64,000 nucleotides of DNA, taken from assembly GCA_023386955.1 (NCBI GenBank), contig JAEWIS010000043.1:1-64000 (forward strand). The letters are read 5' to 3'. Positions 8,346 through 17,818 of the stretch are shown here, in pieces. The notes under the pieces are model-generated. The model had not been told where the DNA came from. It searched no databases and saw nothing but the letters and a program-made list of their open reading frames with translations. The first letter of the stretch is position 1; every line of letters begins with the position of its first letter. Made by a program: the position numbers and the translations under genes. The DNA is from Bacillota bacterium. GTDB lineage: Bacteria > Bacillota > Bacilli > Paenibacillales > NBRC-103111.

Positions 8346-9731
8346 CTAATACGGATGATCACAGGGAAGGCTGATCCGGAACAGGGTTGAATACCGGGTA
8401 TCCTTATCCAGCTTGATGGTGCCTCCATGCAGTTCCATAATTTTCTTACAAATCGCCAACCCCAGACCGGAGCTGTCCTTTCCGGATCCTCCACTATGCA
8501 CAAATTCCTCGAAGATATGCTCTTGAATGTCAGCCTTTACACCGGCACCGTCGTCCCCGACCCAGAGAATAGCCTGCCCTTCGGCTTTTTCACAGGATAC
8601 GTACAGCGACGTCCCTGGCTGGTTGTGTTTCAGACTGTTGGTGATCAAGTTGGTTATCACGCGGGTTATATGGAGCTTGTCCATGAGCACAAATAACGGC
8701 TCCTCCGGAACCTGAACCTCCAACTGGAATCCCTTCTCTTCTATTTCTGGATAGAATTCCACAATCTGCTGCTGGAACCACTTGGTGATATTGACCTTCT
8801 CTTTATGAAGAGCAAGCAATCGGTCATCCAGCTTCGCAAGCTCGAACAAATCCTTAATTAAATGGGCCATGTATGCGGATTTATCATAGATGTATTGGAT
8901 GTATTTGCGTTGTTGGGTTTCGTCTTGAATCTGGTTGTCCAGCAGAAGCTGTGAATAGCCGTAGATGGAGGTAATGGGTGTTTTCAGGTCATGGGATAAA
9001 TGCAGAAGCAGGCTCTTCTTATTATCTTCCATAGCTTCCTTCTCCATAGAGGTGCGCTGCAGCCGCTCCGCCATACCGTTAAAGGCTTCTTGAATTTCAG
9101 CGAATTCTTTCTCCGCCGAGTAGTCCAGGCGTTTGGTATAGTTAAACTGCTCCATCTCTTTAATACCGTCCACAATTTGCCGAAGAGGCTTCTTAACCTG
9201 CCGGACCGAATAACGGGAATAGAAATAATTGGCTATGAAGAGAAGAACAGCAAACAATGCAAAGAAAATTCCCAGCGCCGCTGAGAGTTTCCCTAACGGC
9301 TCGGGGATCTTCCATAGCAGCGTGTAGGATTCACCATGAGGGCCTTCGCCCGGATAGGCATGATAGCTGATGGAATCATCATTTCGTTCCAGATCCATTT
9401 TTGCGAAAATTTGTCCAGCCGCATATTGTGTAATTGGATCCTTCTTATCCCCTTTTACGAAGATGACTTCCCCTTGCCCATTCACGACTTCAAACCATCC
9501 GCCATATTCGTCCAGCAGCTCGCCCCTGATGTTTTCGAACGGGTATTGGAAAATACTCTCATTATCCAATTTTTTAAGATCCAACGGATCAATATAACGG
9601 TCCATCACGAAATCAGCACCGAACAGTGACAGAATCATCGTCAAAAACAGCAGGCCGCTTATGACCATATAGTTGTGAAAGAACAGTTTTTTTAGCGGCC
9701 GCCTGTGCGGCAGTCCTCTATCCTTTTTCAA
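8346..9731 (-). CDS. Sensor histidine kinase, VanS-like
   Basis: A 461-residue membrane sensor kinase. There is a membrane segment at about residues 18-40, an extracytoplasmic sensing region to about 150, a second membrane segment at about 152-172 and a HAMP linker. The H box is HLSHDLKTPI with the phosphoacceptor His. N, G1 and G2 boxes are seen as NLITNSLKHN, GDDGAGV and GGSGKDSSGLGLAI. It probably autophosphorylates and passes the phosphate to the response regulator, whose gene overlaps its start by 14 bp. The start is TTG at 9731. The signal is unknown; the linked surface serine hydrolase suggests cell-wall stress. Confidence 0.9.
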   Translation of the reverse strand: MKKDRGLPHRRPLKKLFFHNYMVISGLLFLTMILSLFGADFVMDRYIDPLDLKKLDNESIFQYPFENIRGELLDEYGGWFEVVNGQGEVIFVKGDKKDPITQYAAGQIFAKMDLERNDDSISYHAYPGEGPHGESYTLLWKIPEPLGKLSAALGIFFALFAVLLFIANYFYSRYSVRQVKKPLRQIVDGIKEMEQFNYTKRLDYSAEKEFAEIQEAFNGMAERLQRTSMEKEAMEDNKKSLLLHLSHDLKTPITSIYGYSQLLLDNQIQDETQQRKYIQYIYDKSAYMAHLIKDLFELAKLDDRLLALHKEKVNITKWFQQQIVEFYPEIEEKGFQLEVQVPEEPLFVLMDKLHITRVITNLITNSLKHNQPGTSLYVSCEKAEGQAILWVGDDGAGVKADIQEHIFEEFVHSGGSGKDSSGLGLAICKKIMELHGGTIKLDKDTRYSTLFRISLPCDHPY

Positions 9732-10416
9732 ACCGGTAGCCTAACCCCCTTATGGTTATCAGAAACACTGGCTTTCTGGGATTATCCTCGATTTTTTCCC
9801 GCAGCTTGCTGATATAGACCATGATGATGTTCTCATCCCCCAGGTATTCCTCTCCCCAGACCTGCTCGTAAATATGGGCTTTGGTGAAAACTCGGCCCGG
9901 CTGTCCCATGAGCAGCGCAAGGATTTTGAATTCAAAGGACGTCAGTTCCTTGATCATTCCCGATTTATACAGCTTGCAGCTCTTTACATCCAGCTTGATA
10001 TCGCCAATTTCGATTACCTCTTGATCCTGCTTTTCGATCCTGGAAAAAGCCTCCAAACGTCTGAATATGGCTTGAACCCGGCTTACAACCTCCAGCGGAT
10101 TAAAGGGTTTTCCGATATAATCGTCTGCCCCAAGCTGCAGGCCGAAAATTTTGTCCATATCGTCCGATTTGGCGGATATAAATAGAAACGGGATATGCGA
10201 ATGAGGACGTATTCGCTTCAGCAGCTCCAAACCGTCCATTCCCGGCATCATAATATCGGCAATCACCAGATCAATGCTTTCTTTCTGAAGTGCTTCCAGC
10301 CCCTCATGCCCATTGCTGGCCGTTAGGGTCTGATAGCCGTTATTAATCAGATAGATGGTCAATAACTCCTGAATTTCAGGTTCATCGTCAATGATGAGAA
10401 TGGTCTTCAGCTTCAT
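9718..10416 (-). CDS. OmpR-family response regulator, VanR-like
   Basis: A 232-residue DNA-binding response regulator. The receiver domain (residues 1-120) has the acidic pocket DDEPE, the phosphorylated Asp in VIADIMMPGMDG, and the Lys in GKPFNP. The C-terminal winged helix (about 135-230) carries ELTSFEFKILALLM and MVYISKLREKIEDNPRKP, as in OmpR/VanR proteins. It overlaps the downstream kinase gene, so the two are translated as a unit. The serine hydrolase gene lies 65 bp upstream on the same strand and is a natural candidate target. Confidence 0.92.
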   Translation of the reverse strand: MKLKTILIIDDEPEIQELLTIYLINNGYQTLTASNGHEGLEALQKESIDLVIADIMMPGMDGLELLKRIRPHSHIPFLFISAKSDDMDKIFGLQLGADDYIGKPFNPLEVVSRVQAIFRRLEAFSRIEKQDQEVIEIGDIKLDVKSCKLYKSGMIKELTSFEFKILALLMGQPGRVFTKAHIYEQVWGEEYLGDENIIMVYISKLREKIEDNPRKPVFLITIRGLGYRFEKG

Positions 10417-10430
10417 TCCTCCTCTACGTC

Positions 10431-10472
10431 AAAACAACCCCCTCCCGCCTTAAAATGCCAAGCAAGAGGGAG
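10431..10472 (-). terminator. Weak terminator-like hairpin
   Basis: On the minus strand a hairpin with CCCTC and GAGGG arms, an inner CTT/AAG pairing and a trailing TTGTTTT. It lies between the serine hydrolase and response regulator genes and might only reduce read-through. Confidence 0.4.
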
Positions 10473-10481
10473 ATTGAACGA

Positions 10482-12488
10482 TTAGAATAGACGGTCAGCA
10501 AACAATGATAACAGTGCAGCAGCTTCTTCCTTCGTCATCGGCTGCGTAGAGGCATAATTGTAAGAACCGTTTGCATCTTCAACTGTTTTAGGACCGAACA
10601 GCTGCTTGCCTACTACAAAGCGGACACCTTCCTCTGCCCAGGAATCCGTTTCCCCGGAAAGGACAGCTTCTTGAGGCTCGGCATGCAGATAGCGGAATGC
10701 CATCCGCCATACAATAGCAGCTGCTTCCTGACGCGTCAACAGCGCCTGCGGGTGAAATTTGTCCGTTTCACTCCCTTGGATCAGCCCAAATTCATACGCC
10801 GCCTGAATTTCCTTGGTGTAGGGGCTGCCTTCAAGATCAGAAAACGCCGGCTTTTGCCGGGAAGGGGCAATGCCCGCCCACCGGATAAACCAGCCGATAA
10901 ACTCCTCCCTGGTTATCGCCTGGTCAGGCTTGAAGCGATCTACAGAGCTTCCATCGGCAAGAACCTGCAATTGCTGCAGATGCGTAATGTATGGAGCATA
11001 AGCGCTATCCGCTGCAACATCTGCATAAGGATGTGGATTAGGCATTTTTTCGGCCCAGCTGTCGGATTTAATCTCATAATAAAAGGCATCGATTTCTCCG
11101 CTGCTGTCCAGCTTGAACGCGGCTCTGGCGCCTTGCTCATCCTGGAACAGAAGCGGCTCCATTTCCTGCAGGATATGCTCGCCCAGCGGGTCCTTCACAA
11201 TCAGCTTACCGTCGTCAGCGCGGATGCGGCTGGTCCACATCCGGTTGCGCAGGTCGCTATACATGCCCTCCAGCTTCTTCAGATCTGTCCGGGTTTGGCT
11301 CTTAGGAGCCTCCGGTATGCTTTGCTGCGGGAAATAGTGCTTCATGAAGGCTTGAATAAAGGGCTGACGGATTTCAATATCCTTGTTTACGGTTAAGAAC
11401 ACGCCAACCTTCTCATCCGGGATCAGCCACATGCCGCTGTGATACCCTTCGATATCTCCGCCTTTTTCTACCACATCATATCCATTGTAATCCTGCTGGG
11501 CTGCATATTCAAAGCCGTACGCCATATTCGGCAGTTTAGGATGAATTGCAAGCTGGGGTTTATGCATGTCTGCCGCTGTTTCTTTATTCAATATCGTTTG
11601 ATTTCCCAATGTCCCTCCGTTAAGATGAGCCAGCATGAATTGAGCCATGTCGGAGCCGGTAGTAAGCATTCCGCCCCCTGGAAGCTCTGTTGGCACCGTT
11701 GCATAATCAGGCATAGCTTCTCCCAGCTGGTTGTAGGGAACAGCCAGTCCTTTCGTAATGTCGGGTGTCAGACGGAAGCTGCTGTTTGTCATACCCAGCG
11801 GCTCAAAGATATGTTTTTGCACATATTGGCCGAAGGGCTGCCTTGTCACCTGCTCCACAATATAACCTTGAAGGGTGAAGCCCAGATTATCGTACCGGTA
11901 ATAGTCCCCCGGCTTGCGGATAACAGTCGGGGTATTGTCCAGCATGTATTGCTTAATAGGAGCCTCTCGCTTCAGATCATTGGTTGAGGATTCGGATGTA
12001 TCACCGTAATCGAAGCCGGAGGCATTCGTCAGCAAATGCTTCATGGTAAGCGGAGCGCCTGTCAGATTGGGAATATGAACATCCCCGGTATAGGCGGCAA
12101 TGTCTTGGTTCAGATCCAGTTTTCCTTGCTCTGCCAGCTGCATAACGGCTGTTGCTGTAATCACCTTGGAAATGGACGCTACACGGAATACGGTCCGGTC
12201 AGGGTCAACAGGTATCTGCTGCTCCATATCTGCATACCCATACCCTTTCTTCATCAGGACCTTATCGCCCTTGACTACAACCAGCGCGGCGCCTGCCAAG
12301 CTCTCCTTAATTTCCGGCTGTTCAAAAAAACCATCGGCAAACTGCTCTACCTCCAAGGACGTCTGGGGTCCAATTGAGCCGGAGGCTGCCTGCACCTTGG
12401 CCCCGAAGGCTGTGTTAAAGAGGCTTGCTGCTACCGTTAAGGTTAATGCGGCAGCCGTCACCCTGGGAAGCCTGGATTTCTTCGTCAT
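10482..12488 (-). CDS. Serine hydrolase (class C beta-lactamase fold) with three SLH domains
   Basis: A 668-residue surface protein. A signal peptide (MTKKSRLPRV then a hydrophobic stretch ending near AKVQAAS) is followed by a beta-lactamase/D-alanyl carboxypeptidase-like domain at about residues 55-400. The catalytic SxxK is in VASISKVI and the Tyr motif in YRYDNLGF. After a linker domain, three S-layer homology repeats occupy about residues 490-668 (repeat cores ITREEFIGWFIRWA, LTRQEAAAIVWRMAF and MTKEEAAALLSLFA), which should tether it to the wall polymer. It could be an esterase, a peptidase or a penicillin-binding protein. GGAGTG precedes the ATG. A two-component system lies just downstream. 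Confidence 0.88.
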   Translation of the reverse strand: MTKKSRLPRVTAAALTLTVAASLFNTAFGAKVQAASGSIGPQTSLEVEQFADGFFEQPEIKESLAGAALVVVKGDKVLMKKGYGYADMEQQIPVDPDRTVFRVASISKVITATAVMQLAEQGKLDLNQDIAAYTGDVHIPNLTGAPLTMKHLLTNASGFDYGDTSESSTNDLKREAPIKQYMLDNTPTVIRKPGDYYRYDNLGFTLQGYIVEQVTRQPFGQYVQKHIFEPLGMTNSSFRLTPDITKGLAVPYNQLGEAMPDYATVPTELPGGGMLTTGSDMAQFMLAHLNGGTLGNQTILNKETAADMHKPQLAIHPKLPNMAYGFEYAAQQDYNGYDVVEKGGDIEGYHSGMWLIPDEKVGVFLTVNKDIEIRQPFIQAFMKHYFPQQSIPEAPKSQTRTDLKKLEGMYSDLRNRMWTSRIRADDGKLIVKDPLGEHILQEMEPLLFQDEQGARAAFKLDSSGEIDAFYYEIKSDSWAEKMPNPHPYADVAADSAYAPYITHLQQLQVLADGSSVDRFKPDQAITREEFIGWFIRWAGIAPSRQKPAFSDLEGSPYTKEIQAAYEFGLIQGSETDKFHPQALLTRQEAAAIVWRMAFRYLHAEPQEAVLSGETDSWAEEGVRFVVGKQLFGPKTVEDANGSYNYASTQPMTKEEAAALLSLFADRLF

Positions 12489-12595
12489 TCTTACTTCACT
12501 CCTCTGCTTGTTTCTCCCTTACATAATCAAGAATAAACAAACGGACTTAATCCGGATTCTATGTAACCTTAATGTAATGTGAAATTTAAACACAA

Positions 12596-12624
12596 ACAAA
12601 CGCCAACCGGACAGTTGGCGCTGT
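12596..12624 (-). terminator. Terminator of the EamA gene
   Basis: Hairpin with arms CGCCAAC and GTTGGCG. On the minus strand it is followed by TTTGTTTG. It lies 40 bp after the stop of the EamA gene. Confidence 0.7.
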
Positions 12625-12662
12625 TTCTTAAATGACGATTTATATCTCCTGCATTCCTCGGC

Positions 12663-13571
12663 TCACGTTGCTTCCGAAGAAATCCGCCTCTTGGCGGAGG
12701 CGGAGCTTCCCTTCAATTGGGGATACGCAATACCCAACAGGATCACCACAATGCCGAACCATTGGAGTGTGGACACATGCTCGTGCAGCACCAGAACCGA
12801 TGCGGTCACAGCTACCGGAAATTCCCCTGCGCTTAGAATACTGGCAAGACCCGGATTGATCTTGGGTGCGCCTAAACCAAATAGCAGCACAGGAATCACT
12901 GCTCCGAAGGCCCCTAGCAGAACGCCGTACGGCCATATGGCAGGAGTCTCAGCAAGAATCAGGACAACCTTGGGTGTAAAAATTGTCAGCAGCATCAGCA
13001 AGCTCCCGGTAGTGACGTAGAAGCTGCGGGCGATAATCGGCAGCTGAGTCTCCACTCTTCCGCTGCAATAGATGAACAATGCCATCATCAGCGCCGCACC
13101 CAAACCGTACAGCACACCGGCCACACTCAGATCAAACTGGCCGCCACCGAGTATTCCCCCTGCCAGAATAGTACCGGCAAACAAGATCAGGATGGAGATC
13201 AGCGTAGCCTTGGAGGGCCGCTTCCGGGACAGGAATGCTTCAAGCCCCACACCGATCCAGGTAAACTGAAACAAGAGCACAATGGCAATGGACGCAGGCA
13301 GTGTCTGCAGAGACATATAATAGAAGACACCCGTCAGGCATGTGCATGCTCCAACTCCCGCCAACCGGATAAATTGCTTGAGGGTTACCTTCGTTCTCGA
13401 AAAAATAAGCATGAGACCTAACATCAAAAGCCAGCCAAAGCCGTATTGGCCGCCCATCACATGCTGAATCGTAAAGCCTTCGTTATATGCTGTTTTTACA
13501 ATGGTGGACAATATCCCAAATGAACATGCGCCCAAAAATACATACAATGAGTTCTTCCACACCTGAATCAA
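12663..13571 (-). CDS. EamA/DMT-family permease
   Basis: A 302-residue inner membrane transporter of the drug/metabolite superfamily. About ten hydrophobic segments form two EamA repeats. The second repeat ends with SVLVLHEHVSTLQWFGIVVILLGIAY, the usual EamA C-terminal pattern. Substrate unknown; relatives export amino acids or other small metabolites. The start is TTG at 13571, 9 bp after GGAGG. A long inverted repeat upstream (13600-13642) separates it from the recombinase-like gene on the same strand. Confidence 0.85.
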   Translation of the reverse strand: MIQVWKNSLYVFLGACSFGILSTIVKTAYNEGFTIQHVMGGQYGFGWLLMLGLMLIFSRTKVTLKQFIRLAGVGACTCLTGVFYYMSLQTLPASIAIVLLFQFTWIGVGLEAFLSRKRPSKATLISILILFAGTILAGGILGGGQFDLSVAGVLYGLGAALMMALFIYCSGRVETQLPIIARSFYVTTGSLLMLLTIFTPKVVLILAETPAIWPYGVLLGAFGAVIPVLLFGLGAPKINPGLASILSAGEFPVAVTASVLVLHEHVSTLQWFGIVVILLGIAYPQLKGSSASAKRRISSEAT

Positions 13572-13589
13572 TTCTTGCTGCCTCCTTTA

Positions 13590-13642
13590 AAAAAATATAA
13601 AACCACCCTATTGTTTTGGAATCCAAAAAACAATAAAGTGGT
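13590..13642 (-). terminator. Long inverted repeat, terminator or attenuator
   Basis: On the minus strand AACCACTTTATTGTTTT pairs with AAAACAATAGGGTGGTT, leaving a short loop, and is followed by TTTTATATTTTTTT. It sits after the recombinase-like gene and directly before the EamA gene's ribosome binding site, so it may terminate the first and control the second. Confidence 0.65.
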
Positions 13643-13727
13643 TAATTGCGTTCATCATTATTCAGTTGTTTTGACCCGTCTTATTATAAGCCGCGGGGGG
13701 CCAAATGTAAATACGAAAATGGCAGCA

Positions 13728-14270
13728 CTAACTTTCCAAATAGCGGTAAAGGGTGGATTTACTGATTCCCGTTTCTTCACGGATCTGTGCTAAGTTGTAG
13801 GCTTTGCTTTCGTACATGCTGATCGCCCGTTTAATATTGGCATCCAGCTTGCGCGGCCGGCCTAATTTCAGCCCCTTTTCTTTGGCCTCATACATGCCCC
13901 GCCTGGTATTTTCACTGATGATGTCGCTTTGGAAATGGAGTAAGGCTTGTACATTCTGATGGAATAGCTTGCCTGATGGCTCCCGTGTGTCGATGTTCTC
14001 TTGTAACGATAAGAAAAACGCTCCTTGAGCATGCAGCTGGTCTAATGCCTCAGCAAGATGCCTCGTGGAGTCAGCAAGAGAAAATAACCTGCAAACAATG
14101 AAGGTGTCACCGGGCTTAAGCTGAAGGAACACTTGCTTTAGAACCACTCTTTTTTTGGGAGAAGAATGCTCCTCCGCATAATAGCTTTCGCAGGGGACCG
14201 CCTGCAATTGCTCAAGCTGGCTCCTGCATTCCAAATCATCATGAAACGGTCTGCTGTACCCAATAAGCAT
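13728..14270 (-). CDS. Serine recombinase-like protein lacking catalytic residues
   Basis: A 180-residue protein with the resolvase/invertase fold and a C-terminal HTH. Recognisable parts are LIGYSR at the N-terminus, FLSLQENIDTREPSGKLF, the long E-helix ENTRRGMYEAKEKGLKLGRPRK, and the HTH YNLAQIREETGISKSTLYRYL. The usual GYxRVS catalytic motif reads GYSRPF, so the nucleophilic Ser is replaced by Phe9, and the DRLGRS arginine motif reads FSLADS. It is therefore probably not a recombinase but may still bind DNA. The ATG at 14270 is preferred over longer frames that lack a site. It is divergent from the SulP gene and could regulate it. Confidence 0.75.
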   Translation of the reverse strand: MLIGYSRPFHDDLECRSQLEQLQAVPCESYYAEEHSSPKKRVVLKQVFLQLKPGDTFIVCRLFSLADSTRHLAEALDQLHAQGAFFLSLQENIDTREPSGKLFHQNVQALLHFQSDIISENTRRGMYEAKEKGLKLGRPRKLDANIKRAISMYESKAYNLAQIREETGISKSTLYRYLES

Positions 14271-14320
14271 GATATAACCCCGATTCGTCAAGTATGTGCC
14301 AAAAAGCACGTTCATCCATT

Positions 14321-14347
14321 TTCCCAAAAAGGGTTTATTTTTGGGAA
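14321..14347. promoter_or_regulatory. Perfect inverted repeat between recombinase-like and sulP genes
   Basis: TTCCCAAAAA, seven bases, TTTTTGGGAA. A second, weaker pair (ATCTCT at 14361-14366 and AGAGAT at 14381-14386) follows. Both lie in the divergent promoter region and are candidate operators. Confidence 0.5.
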
Positions 14348-14414
14348 TAATCATGGTACGATCTCTAATGATCATACACGAGAGATAAAAACATTAGGGA
14401 GTGAAGAGCAAAGC

Positions 14415-15878
14415 ATGCTGCAGAAAGTAAAGAATGAATGGTTTTCCAATGTAAAAGGAGATATTTTGTCGGGTATTGTTGTTGCGCTGGCATTAATCCC
14501 GGAGGCGATCTCCTTCGCCATTATTGCCGGGGTAGACCCGATGGTAGGCCTCTATGCCTCTTTTTGCATTGCTGTGCTGATCTCGTTTATCGGCGGTCGG
14601 CCGGCTATGATTTCAGCTGCTACCGGGGCAATGGCGCTTCTGATGGTCCCTCTGGTGAAAGAACATGGTCTCCAATATTTACTGGCGGCAACAATCTTAA
14701 CCGGGATCATCCAACTGCTGTTCGGTGTGCTCAAAATTGCCAAGCTTATGAAGTTTATCCCAAGACCCGTAATGATGGGTTTTGTCAATGCACTGGCCAT
14801 TCTTATTTTTATGGCCCAGGTCCCCCACTTCTTCGGGATATCCGCGATGACGTATCTATTTGTTGCTGTGACACTGCTTATTGTATATGTTTTGCCGCGT
14901 TATTTCAAAGCAGTACCTGCTCCTCTCATTGCTATTATCCTTCTTACCGCAGTTGCTATTTGGGGCGGTTTGGACTTGGGCACAGTAGGTGATTTGGGAG
15001 TTATTACCCAAACTCTGCCTACCTTTCTGATTCCCGACATCCCGATGAATTGGGAAACCCTGCAGATTATTTTCCCTTATTCCCTTTCCCTGGCGGTTGT
15101 GGGTCTGGTTGAATCCCTGCTTACATCAACCATTGTTGATGATATGACCCAAACCGAGAGCGACAAAAACAAAGAAGCCCGCGGGCAAGGCATTGCCAAT
15201 ATTGTGAATGGATTCTTCGGCGGAATGGCCGGCTGCGCCATGATCGGACAGTCCGTCATCAACGTCAAATCAGGTGGCCAGACCAGATTGTCCACCTTCG
15301 TAGCAGGTATGTTCCTGATGTTCCTCATCCTTGTGCTGGGTGGGCTAGTTGTCCAGATTCCCATGCCTGTATTAGCAGGGATCATGATCATGGTTTCTGT
15401 TGGTACCTTCGATTGGTCTTCCTTCTCTTATCTCAAAAAAGCGCCCATAAGCGATTCTGTTGTGATGGTCGCTACCGTTCTGATGGTGGTGGCTACCGAT
15501 AACCTTGCTGTGGGAGTAATTGTGGGTATCGTCTTGAGCGCCATCTTCTTCGCAGCCAAGATTTCCAAAGTTGCGGTAACGAAGCAGTTGAAGGGCAATC
15601 AAATTGTGTACAGGGTAAAAGGGCAGCTGTTCTTTGTTTCCGTTGAAGGATTTATCGATGCCTTCGATTTTAATGTGGCGGATCAGGATATCGTGCTTGA
15701 CTTTACTGATGCACACATTTGGGATGATTCTGGAGTGGGTGCCTTGGATAAAGCTGTGTTACGGTTCCGGGCCGGCTCCAACCGTGTGAGTGTTAAGGGG
15801 GTTAATGCTTCCAGTGAGAAAATCATCCATAAGCTGGCAGTTTATCATCACCAGAATGCGCAGTTGAAATCACATTAA
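14415..15878 (+). CDS. SulP-family anion transporter with STAS domain
   Basis: A 487-residue membrane transporter of the SLC26/SulP family, which moves sulfate, bicarbonate or other anions. The transmembrane part (about residues 10-390) begins with the typical [29 protein letters not shown] and contains GLVESLLTS and [20 protein letters not shown] shortened STAS domain follows (about 400-487) with VDQ-like [28 protein letters not shown]. The ATG at 14415 is chosen; AGGGAG lies 13 bp upstream, somewhat far. Bicarbonate or sulfate cannot be told apart from sequence. It is monocistronic with a strong terminator. Confidence 0.9.
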   Translation: MLQKVKNEWFSNVKGDILSGIVVALALIPEAISFAIIAGVDPMVGLYASFCIAVLISFIGGRPAMISAATGAMALLMVPLVKEHGLQYLLAATILTGIIQLLFGVLKIAKLMKFIPRPVMMGFVNALAILIFMAQVPHFFGISAMTYLFVAVTLLIVYVLPRYFKAVPAPLIAIILLTAVAIWGGLDLGTVGDLGVITQTLPTFLIPDIPMNWETLQIIFPYSLSLAVVGLVESLLTSTIVDDMTQTESDKNKEARGQGIANIVNGFFGGMAGCAMIGQSVINVKSGGQTRLSTFVAGMFLMFLILVLGGLVVQIPMPVLAGIMIMVSVGTFDWSSFSYLKKAPISDSVVMVATVLMVVATDNLAVGVIVGIVLSAIFFAAKISKVAVTKQLKGNQIVYRVKGQLFFVSVEGFIDAFDFNVADQDIVLDFTDAHIWDDSGVGALDKAVLRFRAGSNRVSVKGVNASSEKIIHKLAVYHHQNAQLKSH

Positions 15879-15891
15879 TCTGCAAAAAATC

Positions 15892-15938
15892 AAAGCACCT
15901 TGATTACCGGGACATGCCTGGTAATCGAGGTGCTTTTT
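15892..15938. terminator. Terminator after sulP
   Basis: Strong hairpin with arms AAAGCACCTTGATTACC and GGTAATCGAGGTGCTTT, then Ts. The esterase gene converges from the other side 20 bp away, and the hairpin may serve both. Confidence 0.85.
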
Positions 15939-15958
15939 TATCCGCTTTGCAGTGACAT

Positions 15959-17665
15959 TCACTCGAATGGGATGCTTACATAAGACAAAACGAATACATC
16001 AGCCAATTGCTTATCTGTCAGCGGATAACCAGGTTTGTCCTCGAACTCCATCACATAGGCTTTTAATGCTTCCTGGGCGTCCAGGGCCAAATCAGTGATG
16101 AACGTGACGACTTGTGTTCCTTCAATGGTGTTATCGATTTGTTCAACGGCATAAGCAGTGCCCTTTAGCTCCCCGTTAGCCTTAATAACTTGAACAATCC
16201 CCCGGCCGTAGCTGTTCAGATCCCCTTGTTTGGTCACGGACATGGAAACCACACGGTTATTGACATCTAATGCTACATGATTAATAGCCAACGGATAGGC
16301 GACCGGTGTGACATAAGGCTCGGGGTAAGCGCTGTTTGGTGCCGGGCCCAAGCTTGTAATGGTATCGGGAACCGTATATGGCGTTTCGTCTCTGGCTCCT
16401 GCCAGCACTTCGGCTAATACCTTTGCCTGAGGGGAATTCGGGTCGGCATCCACAATGGCTTTGGCAGCATCCATAAACATTCTGGCAAAATGATCCACAC
16501 CCGCATCATTGGGATGGGTGCCGTCCACCTCTGTTCCCTGCATTCCTCTGAAATAATAGTCCGTACTCACCGCATTCCTGCCCAAACGTGCACATAATTC
16601 CGTGTACCAAGCCAGTGATGGCGCATTCAAATCAACAAAGGCGATATCGGTGGCTCCCGCGGCAAGCTTTTCCTCTACGTACCGCTTTCCTGCGGCAGAA
16701 AAAGCATCCAGGGTAGATGTCCATAGGTTACGGGAAGCATCATATTGGAATGCTCTATGCCGGTCGATGGGGCCGACAATGATGAAGTGGGCACCCTTAG
16801 CGTGAATGAAATCATAATAATAGGAGATTCCATTGTAATATCCGTCCGGCCCGTCCGTTTTATGGTTGTGCCCGAACTCAAAGAACACGATATCCCCCGG
16901 CTGAATCCGGTTTTTAAACTGATCAAAATGAGGTTTGCTGGTATACGTTTCCAATCCGCTTTCCGCATGGTTTGAAACGGCTAGATCCGCTCCAACGTAC
17001 TTGGATAGGGCTTGCCCAACACCCGAATAATTTTGAAGCCGGAAATAAGGCAAAGGCGCTAATTGGTCATTCACGGTGGAATCTCCCAGCACCCACAGGG
17101 TTTTCCCCTTCTCCAGCTGCTCGATTTCCACAGACGACATCGCTGCATTAAGGCCGCTTACCGCAATATTAAGCATCGTATCCTCATAAGTCCCGGTCAC
17201 CTTGGAGTACACGTTTTGCACATGGACATGAAATTCGTAAGTCAAACGGGTCCCGGCTGGAATGGTCGTTTCGGTTAAGTGGAGATGTCTCTTCTCAGAA
17301 AACAAATTTACTATGGCATCCGCACTTGGATGGGCACCTGTCAGCGTAACCTTCACCTTATAATAAGTGTTTGGAGCTACATACACGGCAAACCGGATGG
17401 GCATACCCGGATCGGTAACCGCGACAGCATCATCATCCACGTCTTTGGGCTCAGCCTTCGCGACCTCGTGAAGCTTGATCTCTTGCCCCTGCTTCATAAC
17501 AAATCCGTCGCTCCGGTAATCCTCCTTGTATCCATCCGGTCCCAATCCTAAAAAACCATAGCCTCTTTCCTCCGTATAGGCCAAGTCGGCCGGAACTTTT
17601 ATGTAACCGTTATGTTCATTCTCTATAGAGCCAAAATCGAATTTCCATCTTGCTTTAGTATCCAT
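15959..17665 (-). CDS. CE12-like (rhamnogalacturonan acetylesterase type) SGNH hydrolase
   Basis: A 568-residue esterase, probably removing acetyl groups from a pectic polysaccharide or its fragments. The SGNH/GDSL domain (about residues 195-410) has the nucleophile motif WVLGDSTVND and the C-terminal Asp/His pair in GTHPNDAGVDHF. The GHNH motif is in FFEFGHNHKTDGP. An N-terminal beta-rich domain (about 1-180) and a C-terminal beta-rich part flank it. There is no signal peptide, so it probably acts inside the cell on imported oligosaccharides. The ATG at 17665 is preferred, 10 bp after GGGGG; an ATG three codons earlier overlaps the site. It is 13 kb from the pectin locus, which it may serve. 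Confidence 0.78.
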   Translation of the reverse strand: MDTKARWKFDFGSIENEHNGYIKVPADLAYTEERGYGFLGLGPDGYKEDYRSDGFVMKQGQEIKLHEVAKAEPKDVDDDAVAVTDPGMPIRFAVYVAPNTYYKVKVTLTGAHPSADAIVNLFSEKRHLHLTETTIPAGTRLTYEFHVHVQNVYSKVTGTYEDTMLNIAVSGLNAAMSSVEIEQLEKGKTLWVLGDSTVNDQLAPLPYFRLQNYSGVGQALSKYVGADLAVSNHAESGLETYTSKPHFDQFKNRIQPGDIVFFEFGHNHKTDGPDGYYNGISYYYDFIHAKGAHFIIVGPIDRHRAFQYDASRNLWTSTLDAFSAAGKRYVEEKLAAGATDIAFVDLNAPSLAWYTELCARLGRNAVSTDYYFRGMQGTEVDGTHPNDAGVDHFARMFMDAAKAIVDADPNSPQAKVLAEVLAGARDETPYTVPDTITSLGPAPNSAYPEPYVTPVAYPLAINHVALDVNNRVVSMSVTKQGDLNSYGRGIVQVIKANGELKGTAYAVEQIDNTIEGTQVVTFITDLALDAQEALKAYVMEFEDKPGYPLTDKQLADVFVLSYVSIPFE

Positions 17666-17750
17666 ACGATTCATTCCCCCTCGATGCTCTATTGTGATAG
17701 ATCGACCGATTTCCTGCAACAGCACATTTTTGACCCGATCCGCGGAAAAC

Positions 17751-17787
17751 AAAAAAAGCAGCGCTCCCTGAGGTCAGGAGACGCTGC
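17751..17787 (-). terminator. Terminator of the lysine permease gene
   Basis: On the minus strand GCAGCGTCTCCTGA pairs with TCAGGGAGCGCTGC, followed by seven Ts. Confidence 0.85.
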
Positions 17788-17818
17788 GATGCAAAATCTT
17801 TTGTGAATAATAGCCGTC

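Noticed and set aside
6836..12488. Vancomycin resistance cluster (VanZ plus VanRS-like genes)
   Set aside because: No vanH, vanA or vanX type genes; VanZ-like and VanRS-like proteins are common without resistance.
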